Assembly (NCBI GenBank): GCA_012515445.1
Contig: JAAYYI010000004.1
Location: 21,363 to 85,362 of the forward strand
DNA from: Candidatus Bathyarchaeota archaeon
GTDB lineage: Archaea > Thermoproteota > Bathyarchaeia > Bathyarchaeales > Bathycorpusculaceae
DNA: 64,000 nucleotides
Direction: 5' to 3'
Shown here: piece by piece, positions 23,078 through 32,545 of the stretch
Layout: every line of letters begins with the position of its first letter
How positions within the stretch are numbered: the stretch's first letter is position 1
The notes under the pieces: generated by a model
The model's input: the letters and a program-made list of their open reading frames with translations, nothing else
Database searches by the model: none
Told to the model about the DNA's origin: nothing
Made by a program: the position numbers and the translations under genes

Positions 23078-24195
23078 ACAAAGCTTTCTTTTATTACCGC
23101 CACAGTCCTCTGCGCTGCTGAGCCATCCCCGAAGGGCGACTCAGCCGGCAACACTTTCTCTGCATTCAAAGCTTCATTCATAGCCGACAGTATCCACCTC
23201 GAATCCGTACCCACCACTGTGGCGAAACCCGCTTCAACCGCTTCCTGCCGCTCAGTAGACAGCCTTATCACTAGCACCCGCTTGCGAATAGCTGGCGCAG
23301 TCGCCTCCTCCTGAACCCCGCCCGAATCCGTAATAATCAGCTTACAGTTGCGCATAAGCACAAGAAAGTCAAGGTAACCCGTGGGCGGCAAAACATGCAC
23401 ATTCTTCATACCCTCAACCTTGCCAATCAACCCATTCTCCGCTAGCCTCCTGAGTGTGCGTGGATGCATTGGGTAAACAAGCGGCAGCGGCGAGCGCTCA
23501 AAAACCTCAAGGAACGAGCCCAGCACAGTGGGGTCGTCCACGTTCTCTGCCCGATGCGCCGTCACCAACGCGTATTCCTCAAAAGGCACCTGCTCCATGA
23601 CACGCGATGACCTCTCCGCAATCGGCAAATGCTCCTTTACAGCGTCAATCGAGGTGTTACCCGTCAAAAACACTTTCCCCCACACATTCTCAGCCTTCAA
23701 GTTAACCACCGCATGCTGTGTCGGGGCAAACAGGAACTGCGATATGTGATCGGTTAAGCGCCTGTTATGCTCCTCAGGCATACGTAGATCATAGCTGCGC
23801 AGCCCCGCCTCCACGTGGCCGAGCGGCACAACACGCTTATTAGCCGCCAAAGCAGCCGACAAAACCGAATTCGTATCACCCTCAACCAGCACAACGGATG
23901 GCTCAACTTTGCCGAGTAACTCATCCATCTTCATCATGATCTCAGCCGTCTGCGCACCCGACGACGTGGACTCAATCTTGAGCCAGTAACCGGGCTTTGC
24001 AAGCTCAAGGTTCTCGATGAACTGCTGTGCCATGTTATAGTCATAGTGCTGGCCACAGTGCACAAAAATGTAGGGCAACCCTTCGGCTTTTAGCGCGCGG
24101 ATGATGGGTGCCATCTTGATGATCTCCGGCCGAGTTCCAGTAATCACCAAAACCGGTTTCTGCTTACCATTCACGGGTTTCCTGCTTGCCAACAT
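23074..24195 (-). CDS. wecB: UDP-N-acetylglucosamine 2-epimerase (non-hydrolysing)
   Basis: A 373-residue GT-B-fold enzyme that converts UDP-GlcNAc to UDP-ManNAc or works on a related 2,3-diacetamido sugar. Signature segments: 'VITGTRPEIIKMAPIIRAL' at the N-terminus, 'FVHCGQHYDYNMAQQF', 'GHVEAGLRSYDLRMPEEHNR', 'VTAHRAENVDDP' and 'IITDSGGVQEEATAP'. The ATG start gives about 16 extra basic residues before the first strand. It could act with the DegT aminotransferase and with the oxidoreductase and dehydrogenase at 40-43 kb in one amino-sugar pathway. Confidence 0.92.
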   Translation of the reverse strand: MLASRKPVNGKQKPVLVITGTRPEIIKMAPIIRALKAEGLPYIFVHCGQHYDYNMAQQFIENLELAKPGYWLKIESTSSGAQTAEIMMKMDELLGKVEPSVVLVEGDTNSVLSAALAANKRVVPLGHVEAGLRSYDLRMPEEHNRRLTDHISQFLFAPTQHAVVNLKAENVWGKVFLTGNTSIDAVKEHLPIAERSSRVMEQVPFEEYALVTAHRAENVDDPTVLGSFLEVFERSPLPLVYPMHPRTLRRLAENGLIGKVEGMKNVHVLPPTGYLDFLVLMRNCKLIITDSGGVQEEATAPAIRKRVLVIRLSTERQEAVEAGFATVVGTDSRWILSAMNEALNAEKVLPAESPFGDGSAAQRTVAVIKESFV

Positions 24196-24330
24196 CCCAA
24201 CCGCCCCAATGATGCTGGGTCAGCGTATTTAGTTTTAAGCTTTTGCTAAAAACAAGCAATAAAGAATCGATTGAATGAAATAGGACTTGCAAATGATAAT
24301 ATTGCAACTGTTGGCTCAAGGTGTATCTGC

Positions 24331-26361
24331 TTAGGTCTTCTTCAAGCAGCCCTCACGAGGCTCATAAACCGTTCCCTCACGCAGCAACTGGCTAAGCATA
24401 CGCTCAATCTCGCCCTTGGCAATCTTATGCTTAGTCTCCAACTCGTTAACCAAAGCGTCACGTTCAACCATACCTGTAACCTTCTCCATCTCAACAATCG
24501 TCGAAATAACGATTCCTAAGCGGTCGCGGATGCTCTTGGGCCTGCCAGTCATGATTAAGTCAATGTCCACTTTGTAGCTGGACATATCAATGCCCACTTC
24601 TTCGAGTGAGCGTTTCATAATCGCGATAGCTGCTTCTGCATCCTCAGGCGTAACAGTTGGACGCAGTGCGACTTTTGCTCTGGCTTCGGCTACTCGGACA
24701 AGCGATTCAAGCTGACGGGCCGTGATTGCGACGGGTGAGCCTTCGGTTTCGCTTGCGCTACGCATAGCCAAATAGAAGTCACTAAGCCGCTTCAACGCAT
24801 CCTCGCTCAACTCCGGCTTTATGTTCTTGGCGTAGCTGACGTATTTGCGGAGTAATTCAGCGTTAATCTGGGCTTCAACTGGAGTTCTGCCGAAACGGTG
24901 CATCTCCAAAATGTGCCGAGACATCTTACCATCGGACTCCTTGTTAGGTATGTCACGCAGCACAAATATGAGGTCGAAACGCGACAGGATAGTGACTGGC
25001 AGTGAAATGTTCTCGGCAACCGTACGGTTCGGCTCATACCTGCCTAATGAGGGGTTGGCTGCCGCGAGCACGGCTGTTCGCGCGTTAAGGGTAGCGACGA
25101 TGCCTCCTTTAGCAACTGAAACGGTGTGCTGCTCCATGGCTTCGTGGATGGCAACGCGGTCTTCGGGGCGCATTTTGTCCATTTCGTCGATGCATGCAAT
25201 ACCCTTATCGGCCAAGACGAGTGCGCCTGCTTCAAGACTCATGCTTCCGCCTTTTTCGCGGACGACTGCTGCTGTTAAACCCGCCGCGGTGGTACCTCTA
25301 CCTGAAGTATAGAGCCCTCTGGGTGCTAAACGTGAGATGTACTGAAGCAACTGTGACTTGGCGGTACCGGGGTCACCGATAATAAGCGCGTTAATTTCGC
25401 CTCTGATGTTGACGTCTGGCAGTTGCCGTGATACTCCGCCGAAGAGCAGGTACATGACTGCCTCTTTGAGGTGCTCGTTACCGAAGATAGAGGGTGCAAT
25501 AGAAGTCATAATTTTCCTATGCACTTGAGGGTCTTTTGATAACTCGACGATTTCGGCTTCTTCTTCAGGAGTCGGCGGAGAACTTTCAGGTTCCTTACCG
25601 AGAACTTCAACAGAATTAGCATCAAGTTGAAGAATAAACGTGCGAAGCTTTCCCATACCCTGAAGCGAAGGCGCGAACGCACGGACGATGCCAACGATTG
25701 AAACGTGATCTCCGGGACGGGCTAAGTCAACTATTTCGTCGCCGATCAACTTCACCGCGAGCACACGGGGAAGCTGTCCAGGCGGCAAATCCTCAGGTTT
25801 TTCCTGTAACCTGAGGTCCTGTGAGTCGATGAACTGTGAATCTTCCTGTGTAAACTCGAATGGTCCGTCTCTGCCGCAGTCTGGTGCCATACAAATTGAG
25901 GGTGCCTTAAGAAACTGCCCGTTCTGGTCAAGATAATTCATGGTTCCACAACGTTTGCATTTAAACGCGGCAATCTGCACCATCGGACGTACTGGCGTGG
26001 CGCGGACAATGATGCCTTCAACCATCACCATCTTGCTCATGTTCTTTGAGCCGAGCTTACGAAGCTGCTCTTTAGCAAGAAGTTTAACGACGCGGACAAT
26101 AATCTTCTCTATTTTCTCAGCGTACTCAGCGTCTTCGATCCGTAGCTGCTCATAGGCGCCTTTGCTGGCGTGCTGCAGGTACTCCTCGGGCTTCGCTAAA
26201 ACTAGTTCTGATAGTGTCTGGTCAAAGCCGTAGAGTTCCTCAAACTCGATTGTTAACGAGTTCTTGCCGCTGATCGCTAGCTGCGCGATGCGTTGTCTGT
26301 ATTTTTCTTTCTTGAAGAATTCTTGGAAGCGCTGAGTCGGGTCTATAGCCTCAAGAGTCAC
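24331..26361 (-). CDS. mcm: Replicative helicase MCM
   Basis: A 676-residue AAA+ helicase that unwinds DNA as a hexamer. The N-terminal domain has the zinc site 'FKCKRCGTMNYLDQ' with later cysteines in 'SICMAPDCG'. The ATPase core shows Walker A 'IGDPGTAKSQLLQYISRLAP', Walker B 'GIACIDEMDKM', sensor 1 'AAANPSLGRY' and the arginine finger 'LSRFDLIFVLRD'. A C-terminal winged helix follows. The start is GTG, overlapping the GINS gene by 11 bp, so the two partners are translated together. Confidence 0.97.
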   Translation of the reverse strand: MTLEAIDPTQRFQEFFKKEKYRQRIAQLAISGKNSLTIEFEELYGFDQTLSELVLAKPEEYLQHASKGAYEQLRIEDAEYAEKIEKIIVRVVKLLAKEQLRKLGSKNMSKMVMVEGIIVRATPVRPMVQIAAFKCKRCGTMNYLDQNGQFLKAPSICMAPDCGRDGPFEFTQEDSQFIDSQDLRLQEKPEDLPPGQLPRVLAVKLIGDEIVDLARPGDHVSIVGIVRAFAPSLQGMGKLRTFILQLDANSVEVLGKEPESSPPTPEEEAEIVELSKDPQVHRKIMTSIAPSIFGNEHLKEAVMYLLFGGVSRQLPDVNIRGEINALIIGDPGTAKSQLLQYISRLAPRGLYTSGRGTTAAGLTAAVVREKGGSMSLEAGALVLADKGIACIDEMDKMRPEDRVAIHEAMEQHTVSVAKGGIVATLNARTAVLAAANPSLGRYEPNRTVAENISLPVTILSRFDLIFVLRDIPNKESDGKMSRHILEMHRFGRTPVEAQINAELLRKYVSYAKNIKPELSEDALKRLSDFYLAMRSASETEGSPVAITARQLESLVRVAEARAKVALRPTVTPEDAEAAIAIMKRSLEEVGIDMSSYKVDIDLIMTGRPKSIRDRLGIVISTIVEMEKVTGMVERDALVNELETKHKIAKGEIERMLSQLLREGTVYEPREGCLKKT

Positions 26362-26926
26362 GTTTGTCCGCTCCGTTCTGCTCTAAAATCTTAGCCTTCC
26401 ATTCCGTGATTATTCTACAAATCTGATCGTAAACGATTCTTTCTTCAGCCGTTAAGTTCTTAGTAACTTGATCGCTCAGTGCTGGGGTAGCAGCTAAAGA
26501 TACTATTTTTCTTAGCCGTGAATTTACAATGTCGCGTGAGAGCTGCTTTGTTCGGTCGTATTCCTGGAATTTCTCTGATTGCTGAGTCTGGGTTGCCTGA
26601 TCCTTTAACTCCACTAAATACCTGCGAAGCTTGGGGTAGAAGTCGCTTGGTATGTCAGTGATTTGGTCAGGTGCCTTTTTGCCTTCCTTAAAGTTGATGC
26701 GGTAAATTTTTGTGTTATCTAAGAGGTCGTCTTCGCGGAAGTGAACCATTGCGGTTGCTGCGAGTTCCTTTGCTACCCAAAGATAAACCTCGTATTCGTT
26801 GCCTTCGTCGAATGGTCCAACAGTTAATCCCGCCAACTTTATTTCGGGGCAGTTTCGGTTAGCGACAATCTTTACCATAGAATTCTCATAACAGAAGTCT
26901 AAAGTACAGATTTTTTTTGCTGTCAT
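26351..26926 (-). CDS. GINS complex subunit (Gins51/Sld5-like)
   Basis: A 191-residue protein placed directly upstream of MCM and overlapping it by 11 bp, the usual place for an archaeal GINS gene. The N-terminal part has short beta strands ('MVKIVANRNCPEIKLAGLTV', 'GPFDEGNEYEVYLWVAKELA'), followed by a long helical region ('FYPKLRRYLVELKDQ', 'LRKIVSLAATP', 'LTAEERIVYDQICRIITEW') matching the GINS A-domain. GINS joins MCM and GAN/Cdc45 in the replicative helicase. An internal ATG at residue 17 could also be the start. No second GINS gene is seen in the window. Confidence 0.85.
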   Translation of the reverse strand: MTAKKICTLDFCYENSMVKIVANRNCPEIKLAGLTVGPFDEGNEYEVYLWVAKELAATAMVHFREDDLLDNTKIYRINFKEGKKAPDQITDIPSDFYPKLRRYLVELKDQATQTQQSEKFQEYDRTKQLSRDIVNSRLRKIVSLAATPALSDQVTKNLTAEERIVYDQICRIITEWKAKILEQNGADKRDS

Positions 26927-27211
26927 CGCTAATTCCCTTCTCTACTTGCCCACTGTGGGATTCACAGATATGGTGTCGGTGATGTAAAAAGGCTTTGCTA
27001 GCGAAAGTCTGCTAAAAGAGATGTAGAACTCGAAGATTCTTATGTGGTAAATAGCTACCTTTTCATATTTTACGGTATTTTTAAAAAATATCTAACGCGT
27101 TAACTCTCAATACCTCGAGTATCTATATGGCGGACTCCTCATCAGCCTTTAAGGCGAACAATAACTGGTTATGCGGAAATATCAAGAAACTTAAGGACCC
27201 TGCTGCCTGCT

Positions 27212-27436
27212 TCAGGCTGTTATTTCTAGTTGCGTTTCGCCTGTTTTAGCCTTAACGATGGCAGCGAAAATGTCCCCCATAAACTTGCTAGCGTTTAAGA
27301 TTTCAATTTCAGCTGGTTTCCCTTTTTCGTCAAAGTTAACTATGACTGCGCCATGATCCTCTGCATACGCTATCTGCTTCTTGCTAAAAAGTATACTGAG
27401 CGTATCGCTTACACCGTCATAAGTTACTTTACTCAT
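27212..27436 (-). CDS. DUF2283 small protein, likely antitoxin partner
   Basis: A 74-residue protein with the DUF2283 pattern 'VTYDGVSDTLSILFSKKQIA' then 'GAVIVNFDEKGKPAEIEILN'. It overlaps the upstream DUF4258 gene by 8 bp, so the two are translated together. DUF2283 proteins are commonly found beside DUF4258 genes and are suspected antitoxins; this role is inferred from the arrangement. No DNA-binding domain is evident. Confidence 0.75.
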   Translation of the reverse strand: MSKVTYDGVSDTLSILFSKKQIAYAEDHGAVIVNFDEKGKPAEIEILNASKFMGDIFAAIVKAKTGETQLEITA

Positions 27437-27716
27437 ATCGCTTCCTCTTTGCTGGATATAACGTTACTATCAAGATGCTATTATCAGTTTCTTCATTGAT
27501 AACTCGGAGTAGAAGATCATCTGAAAGGATCGATTGGGCGATTTTTCGTCCTAAATAACCTGAAGTAACATGGTCGGGTTTCTGAATAGTATCAATCGCT
27601 TTTTGTTGAGTAATGCCATTTTGCTTTAATCTGCCAATTTTATCGATTGTGTGTGGCGAAAAGATAATTTGTTTTTTATCCGGAAGTTTGAAATTACGGT
27701 AATAATGTTGACGCAT
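27429..27716 (-). CDS. DUF4258-like protein, putative toxin of a two-gene module
   Basis: A 95-residue basic protein. 'IIFSPHTIDKIGRLKQNGIT' with later 'KIAQSILSDDLLLRVINEET' and 'NSILIVTLYPAKRKRYE' resembles DUF4258, a RelE/BrnT-like fold ('FS.HA...R...R.I'). Such proteins are suspected RNases. It is the first gene, with DUF2283 overlapping it downstream. Toxin-first order is unusual for classical systems but frequent for this pair. The surrounding DNA is AT-rich and otherwise empty, as expected for a mobile defence or maintenance module. Confidence 0.7.
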   Translation of the reverse strand: MRQHYYRNFKLPDKKQIIFSPHTIDKIGRLKQNGITQQKAIDTIQKPDHVTSGYLGRKIAQSILSDDLLLRVINEETDNSILIVTLYPAKRKRYE

Positions 27717-27893
27717 ATTAATTTGTTGTATTTGATACGGTTTGCTTAAGAACTTTATGAATATAACAATGGTTGATTAGGACTGAAAACCAATAGTTTT
27801 ATCACATTTACCTTTTATCAATACCCATATCAACTTACCCGACCGTATATCGTTCTCTTCCTGACTGCAAAAGAAAGAAAAGCAGAGAGGATT

Positions 27894-29504
27894 TTAGAAG
27901 TCAAGGATTTTTTTGACCACGTCGTTTTCCACTTCATGCGCCAACGGAATACCTGTCACCTGAGTGGCAATTGTGCTAAGGCTCATGAGATCGCCTCTGT
28001 TGAGCAGGTTTAGGTTCCATTTGCGATTACCCGCCATCAACTGCTTCAAACCCACGCCGACACGGTCCATCAGGTACGTGTAGACGCCAACGCTCTCCAG
28101 CGGAATCTCGCCGAAGCGGTCGCCGTATTTTGCTTTAAGCTCTGGAGTTGAAATGAAGAACTTGTCAGGTGACGCGCCAAATTTGACAGTGAAGCTCTTG
28201 GGCAGTCTGCCTTCAGCCGCTAACTGCTTGAAGTAGCCCGCCTTCATAGCTGCAGTGATTGGTGAGCGACCCATCAGCACTGCCTTAACAAGAGGACCGC
28301 CGCCGAAGTTGCTTAATGCTATAGTTTTGAATATGCTAGTTTCCTCTATAAATCCGCCAGCCATGACGAGGTCAGGGACGTATTTTCCTTTACCCTTTAG
28401 AATCTGTGCGCATTGCAGTACCAGCGCCTGCAAGTAGAGTGTTGGGGTACTCATTTCATCCATCATTGGCACTGGGCTCATGCCTGTTCCGCCGCCTGCA
28501 CCGTCGAAGCTGAGTGCGTCGATTTTTGCTTCAGAAGCCCACTTCATAGTATAAGCTACTGCCGATGGGCGGTACGCGCCTGTTTTTAAGAAGACCTTCT
28601 TGGCGCCCTGCTTGCGAAGCGACTCGACATCCTCTAAGAAGCTTTTCTCTTTTGGAATGCTAACTCTGCTGTGGCGCTCAAAAGTGTTGAACACGCCCTG
28701 TTTGAAGGCTTCCTGTACAACTGGGTCTTCTGGGTCGGGGATGATGATGTAGCCGCGTTTCTTTAGCAGAATTGCCTTCTGAATATCTTTTAGGCGTACT
28801 TCGCCGCCGATGGCTTTAGCGCCTTGCCCCCAGTTGCGCTCGATAATGTTCACTTCCAGTTTAGAGAGGACATATGAGTCTACGCCAAGACGCTGGTCCT
28901 CAACGTTTGTCTGTATTATAACATCGCCGTATTTTCCATCCCAAAACTTGCGGAAGCTGTCTACTCTGCGTTTCAATTCAGGAGAATGAGTGACTTTGCC
29001 ACTGGTTAATTCTGACTGGACATCCATACCTGCGATGTTTTGGCCGACGGTGATGGAGACACCTGCAAGGGCAGCCCCGATTGCTAATCCATCCCAGTTA
29101 ACGCGTGCGACCTCTGTTGAACCAAACGCTCCTGTGAGAATCGGAAGCTTTAGCTTCATGCCGCCGACTACTGTTTCAGTTTTGGCGTTAGTAAAAATCG
29201 CTGCTTCACTGTTTTCCTCTATTCCTTGTGCTTCAAACAGGCCTGCTTGTATGCTAAAGTGCGACCAGTCTAAACCGAAGTTTTTGAGCGCTCCCGCGGT
29301 GCTGGTGCCGAACTGTGCTGGTTCAGGGTAGAGTGCTTCGTGTCCACGGAATGCGGATAGGCTTATTTCGCACATGACGGGGCAGTCGCGGATGCATATG
29401 GAGCACATGCCGCTGATTGCGCTTGCATCTTTGAGTCTTGTGTTGGTTCCGACGGTGGATTTGCCGTTTAGGTAGGAGCCGTTATCATGTACTCTCTCGG
29501 TCAA
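27894..29504 (-). CDS. Glutamate synthase-like FMN-binding protein
   Basis: A 536-residue protein with a short N-terminal cysteine cluster ('CSICIRDCPVMCEISLSAFR', spacing that could hold an Fe-S centre) and a TIM-barrel FMN domain like the central and FMN parts of archaeal glutamate synthase. 'LPILTGAFGSTEVARVNWDG', 'SFDGAGGGTGMSP' (phosphate loop) and 'VLMGRSPITAAMKAGYF' support this. The amidotransferase domain and the beta subunit are missing, so it may be a stand-alone oxidoreductase rather than a true glutamate synthase. No operon partner. Confidence 0.85.
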   Translation of the reverse strand: MTERVHDNGSYLNGKSTVGTNTRLKDASAISGMCSICIRDCPVMCEISLSAFRGHEALYPEPAQFGTSTAGALKNFGLDWSHFSIQAGLFEAQGIEENSEAAIFTNAKTETVVGGMKLKLPILTGAFGSTEVARVNWDGLAIGAALAGVSITVGQNIAGMDVQSELTSGKVTHSPELKRRVDSFRKFWDGKYGDVIIQTNVEDQRLGVDSYVLSKLEVNIIERNWGQGAKAIGGEVRLKDIQKAILLKKRGYIIIPDPEDPVVQEAFKQGVFNTFERHSRVSIPKEKSFLEDVESLRKQGAKKVFLKTGAYRPSAVAYTMKWASEAKIDALSFDGAGGGTGMSPVPMMDEMSTPTLYLQALVLQCAQILKGKGKYVPDLVMAGGFIEETSIFKTIALSNFGGGPLVKAVLMGRSPITAAMKAGYFKQLAAEGRLPKSFTVKFGASPDKFFISTPELKAKYGDRFGEIPLESVGVYTYLMDRVGVGLKQLMAGNRKWNLNLLNRGDLMSLSTIATQVTGIPLAHEVENDVVKKILDF

Positions 29505-29685
29505 ATGTCCAAGTCTCCAGCGTAATATATGCTAATTTGAAAATCAGTGCGTTTGTTCAGTATTTATTCCTATGTTACAGCAATTATACGAAAAAACTGC
29601 GGTGCTAGTGAAATAAATGTAATAAATGCACAGCCAAGCATATACTCAAGCAGACAGATGCACAGCCCGAAATTACTGGACAAGT

Positions 29686-30024
29686 TTAGAACTTTGTAAG
29701 GTACTCCTCAAAGTTCTTACGGTCACGAAGACACTGTGGACAGACACAGCTAAACGGCAGATTCTTAGTCGTACACATTTCAATATAACTGCAACCCTTA
29801 CATGGGAACGCTTTACCGCAGCGGATACAGTTCTGCAGAAACACAACTTCGTCACCTAAAATGCTGCTTACGGTGTCTATGACCTGCTCGATGTTGTTGT
29901 AGCTCTTAATCGAGAACAGCATCGTGTCCCGGCTGTAATCCAAGCCAAGATGCATCAGGTTAACGAATTTCTCGCGTTCCAGCCGCGGCAGCTTGAAGCC
30001 CTTACTGTTCAAAACAATCGTCAT
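29686..30024 (-). CDS. Hypothetical Cys-rich protein downstream of RfcL
   Basis: A 112-residue protein of unknown family. Residues 1-65 are alpha-beta; the C-terminal part is a cysteine cluster, 'CIRCGKAFPCKGC' followed by 'CTTKNLPFSCVCPQC', giving about eight cysteines that could bind two zinc ions or an Fe-S cluster. It begins four bases after the RfcL stop and so is co-transcribed with the clamp loader. A role in replication or in clamp-loader regulation is possible only by association. Confidence 0.65.
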   Translation of the reverse strand: MTIVLNSKGFKLPRLEREKFVNLMHLGLDYSRDTMLFSIKSYNNIEQVIDTVSSILGDEVVFLQNCIRCGKAFPCKGCSYIEMCTTKNLPFSCVCPQCLRDRKNFEEYLTKF

Positions 30025-30028
30025 AGCC

Positions 30029-31276
30029 CTAGTACCTTCCCATCTTAGTTAAATAATCGACTTCTTCGGGTGTAAACTCGAAGTATGCAGCAAGCGGGTT
30101 CCTGGGCTTCTTGATCAGCATCAGGCGTATATAGGGAACATAGGCTTCTCTTGCCCTCTCAACGGATACATGGCACTTGGCGCCAATTTTAGCACATATC
30201 GCTTGAAGCAGGCTGCGTTTGGGTTTAGTCCAGAACAACGTCATGATGCGAATCGGCGGCGTGATCAAAGTGAAAGGCTTGTAGGATTCAGGGTTAACTG
30301 CTGAGGCTTCCGCGAGTGCGTTGTTGAAGTACTTGAGCAGATGCCAGTTTTCCGTGCCGATTCTGCCGCGGAAAAGGTCCGCCCGCGACACATAATCAAA
30401 GGCTTTAGCAAGCTCCGTCGCGTCAGTGTAGCGCTTCGGTAGGTTATCCGCAACCGAAAGCAAAAGATCATCATAGTCCACGCTGGAGAACAAGAGCAAA
30501 CTCGACGTCTCCACGATTGACTGAGCCGAGAAGTAACGCCGAAGCGTCTCATCCATGCTAACATCCTTGTTGCGGCTAGATAGCATCATGGTATCCTGCA
30601 GGGTCAAGGAGTTGTTTTCTTCGCTTAAGCTCTGCAAGTCATTGATTGCACTTCGTACATCGCCTCTGCTGTTCTGCGCTATACGCTCCAACGCTTCGAA
30701 TTCGGCTTTAACATGCTCCAGCAGGCAGATTTTCTGCAGAAGCGCAATTATGAGTGGGATGCGGACCTGCTGGAAACGCACAAGCAAACAGACCTTTTTG
30801 AGTGGACGCAGTTTGTCTATGTCGGGATCGTTAGCAGCCATAATCACCGGCACAAGCGACTGCTCCACGATTTTTATTATCGCGTTCACGCCGCCTCTGT
30901 CCTCGTTGCCTGCGATGCCGTCAACCTCGTCGAGGAACAATACGTTACCGAGGCTTTTAGCACCCTCCGCGAAGCTATCCAGAGAAGTATAAGACGTAGC
31001 AGGCTTAGCAACTGCGTTAATGGCTTTTTCGCTACGGGTGTCGCTTGCGTTCATTTCGACCACGCCGAAGCCGAATTCGCGTGCTGCAGCCATAACCAGC
31101 GTGGTTTTGCCGACGCCCGGCGGACCATAAAGCAGAACAGCTTTCTTTGTGTGCCTCTTGTTCTTTAGCCACTCAATAAACAGCGCTTTAGCTTCGTCGT
31201 TGCCGGTGACGTCCTCGATTTTTCTGGGTCGGTACTTCTCAACCCAGAGGAGCTGCATCTTACTTTGCGTCTGCAT
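30029..31276 (-). CDS. rfcL: Replication factor C large subunit
   Basis: A 415-residue AAA+ clamp-loader subunit. N-terminal 'LWVEKYRPRKIEDVTGNDEA' is the RFC box; Walker A is 'LLYGPPGVGKTTLVMAAARE', Walker B 'NVLFLDEVDGIAG', and 'ASDTRSEKAINAV' is a further conserved block. I do not see the C-terminal PCNA-binding box (Q-x2-h-x2-F) that many RfcL proteins have; the tail ends 'VDYLTKMGRY'. It overlaps RfcS by 17 bp. Confidence 0.95.
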   Translation of the reverse strand: MQTQSKMQLLWVEKYRPRKIEDVTGNDEAKALFIEWLKNKRHTKKAVLLYGPPGVGKTTLVMAAAREFGFGVVEMNASDTRSEKAINAVAKPATSYTSLDSFAEGAKSLGNVLFLDEVDGIAGNEDRGGVNAIIKIVEQSLVPVIMAANDPDIDKLRPLKKVCLLVRFQQVRIPLIIALLQKICLLEHVKAEFEALERIAQNSRGDVRSAINDLQSLSEENNSLTLQDTMMLSSRNKDVSMDETLRRYFSAQSIVETSSLLLFSSVDYDDLLLSVADNLPKRYTDATELAKAFDYVSRADLFRGRIGTENWHLLKYFNNALAEASAVNPESYKPFTLITPPIRIMTLFWTKPKRSLLQAICAKIGAKCHVSVERAREAYVPYIRLMLIKKPRNPLAAYFEFTPEEVDYLTKMGRY

Positions 31277-32276
31277 AACTGTCCTCTATATTTTTACCGA
31301 ATTTTGCGAACTGGGCGAGGAGCGCGCTGAGTTGGATGTCGCTGTTGGCGCCTTCTGTTAAGCGGAAATCATACTCCCCGATAACTCCTGAGAGGTCCGC
31401 TTTTTGCTGCGGGGTTAAATCGCTCATTTTGAAGATTTCCCGCTGGACTTGGCGGATGATTTCTGTGCCGCTGAAGCCGAAGTTGCCCATGATGTCATAC
31501 ATGGTTTTTCGAGCTTCCATAAAGTCGCCGTAGAGTGCTTTTCTGATCATCTTCTGAACCTGCATAGGGCTTGCTTCGCCAATCACGAGTGCAACGGTTT
31601 TCTCGTCAATTACTCCGTCCTTGTAAGCGGATGCAGTCTGCAATGCGTTGATCGCGTGGCGCAGGTCGCCTTCCGAGAAATCCACAATGCGATCTGCTGC
31701 TTCGGGCAAAAGCGTGTACTTCTCTTTCTCTGCGATGTCGATTAGGTGCTGCTTCATCGCCTGTTTTTCTACGCGGCTAAAACGGAAAATCGCGCATCGA
31801 CTCTGGATCGGCTCAATAATTTTGCTTGACTGGTTGCAGATAAGTATGAATCTGGATGTGCGGCTGCCGACTTCCATGATGCGGCGAAGCGCGGTCTGTG
31901 CTGGGCCAGTCATCTGGTCGCATTCGTCCAGAATAATGAGTGCGAATGGGACGTCTCCGCCTCCGAAGCCTGCTCGGCTGTAGCGGCTGAAGTCTTTGAT
32001 GCGGTCGCGGACGGTGTCGATGCCGCGTTCATCTGAGGCGTTGAGCTCAAGTGTGAAGCTTTTCCAGTTTGGCCCATACAGGGTGTGGGCGATGGCTAGT
32101 GCAAGGGTTGTTTTGCCGGTGCCGGGGACGCCTGCGAACATGAGGTGCGGCATGGTTTTTGGGTTCTTCATGAACGCTTTTAGGCTGTCCACGATGTCTT
32201 TTAAGCCTACGACTTCGTCGAGGGTTTTCGGGCGGTACTTTTCAACCCACATAAGAGCTTCTTCGGATGCTGCCAT
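31260..32276 (-). CDS. rfcS: Replication factor C small subunit
   Basis: A 338-residue AAA+ subunit; four copies join RfcL to load PCNA. 'MWVEKYRPKTLDEVVGLKDI' is the RFC box, Walker A is 'FAGVPGTGKTTLALAIAHTL', Walker B is 'FALIILDECDQMTGPAQTAL' (DECD where many archaea have DEAD), the SRC motif appears as 'IEPIQSRCAIFRFSRV', and 'LELNASDERGIDTVR' is also typical. It is the first gene of the RFC transcript. Confidence 0.96.
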   Translation of the reverse strand: MAASEEALMWVEKYRPKTLDEVVGLKDIVDSLKAFMKNPKTMPHLMFAGVPGTGKTTLALAIAHTLYGPNWKSFTLELNASDERGIDTVRDRIKDFSRYSRAGFGGGDVPFALIILDECDQMTGPAQTALRRIMEVGSRTSRFILICNQSSKIIEPIQSRCAIFRFSRVEKQAMKQHLIDIAEKEKYTLLPEAADRIVDFSEGDLRHAINALQTASAYKDGVIDEKTVALVIGEASPMQVQKMIRKALYGDFMEARKTMYDIMGNFGFSGTEIIRQVQREIFKMSDLTPQQKADLSGVIGEYDFRLTEGANSDIQLSALLAQFAKFGKNIEDSYADAK

Positions 32277-32410
32277 AAAGATGACCTTTGATAAGTGTAG
32301 AGAATATCTCTGGCGATAATAGATTTAACTTTTCTGTACATGCTTGAATAAATTTCGGGAGGTATTGGAGCCAAGTGGTTTTTAGTCTGACGCTAGCGTG
32401 CGATTTTTGA

Positions 32411-32450
32411 CTAGACCCCCCTTATTTAAAGGCGCAAGTATAGGTTCAAC
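32411..32450 (+). repeat. C-rich/TATTTAA element, copy D
   Basis: Reads CTAGACCCCCCTTATTTAAA, then GGCGCAAGTAT and AGGTTCAAC. It matches copy E (15505-15525, opposite strand) and shares AGGTTCAAC with copy C. All genes for the next 3.9 kb lie on the opposite strand, so it is not the promoter of a known gene. Confidence 0.65.
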
Positions 32451-32545
32451 TTCCGATTCACTTGGAAGCTTACTAAGACATGACTTGCAGAAAACATAGT
32501 TGGCAGTCACAATACGTGGGTATATAGCGGTTTGGTAACCCCGGA

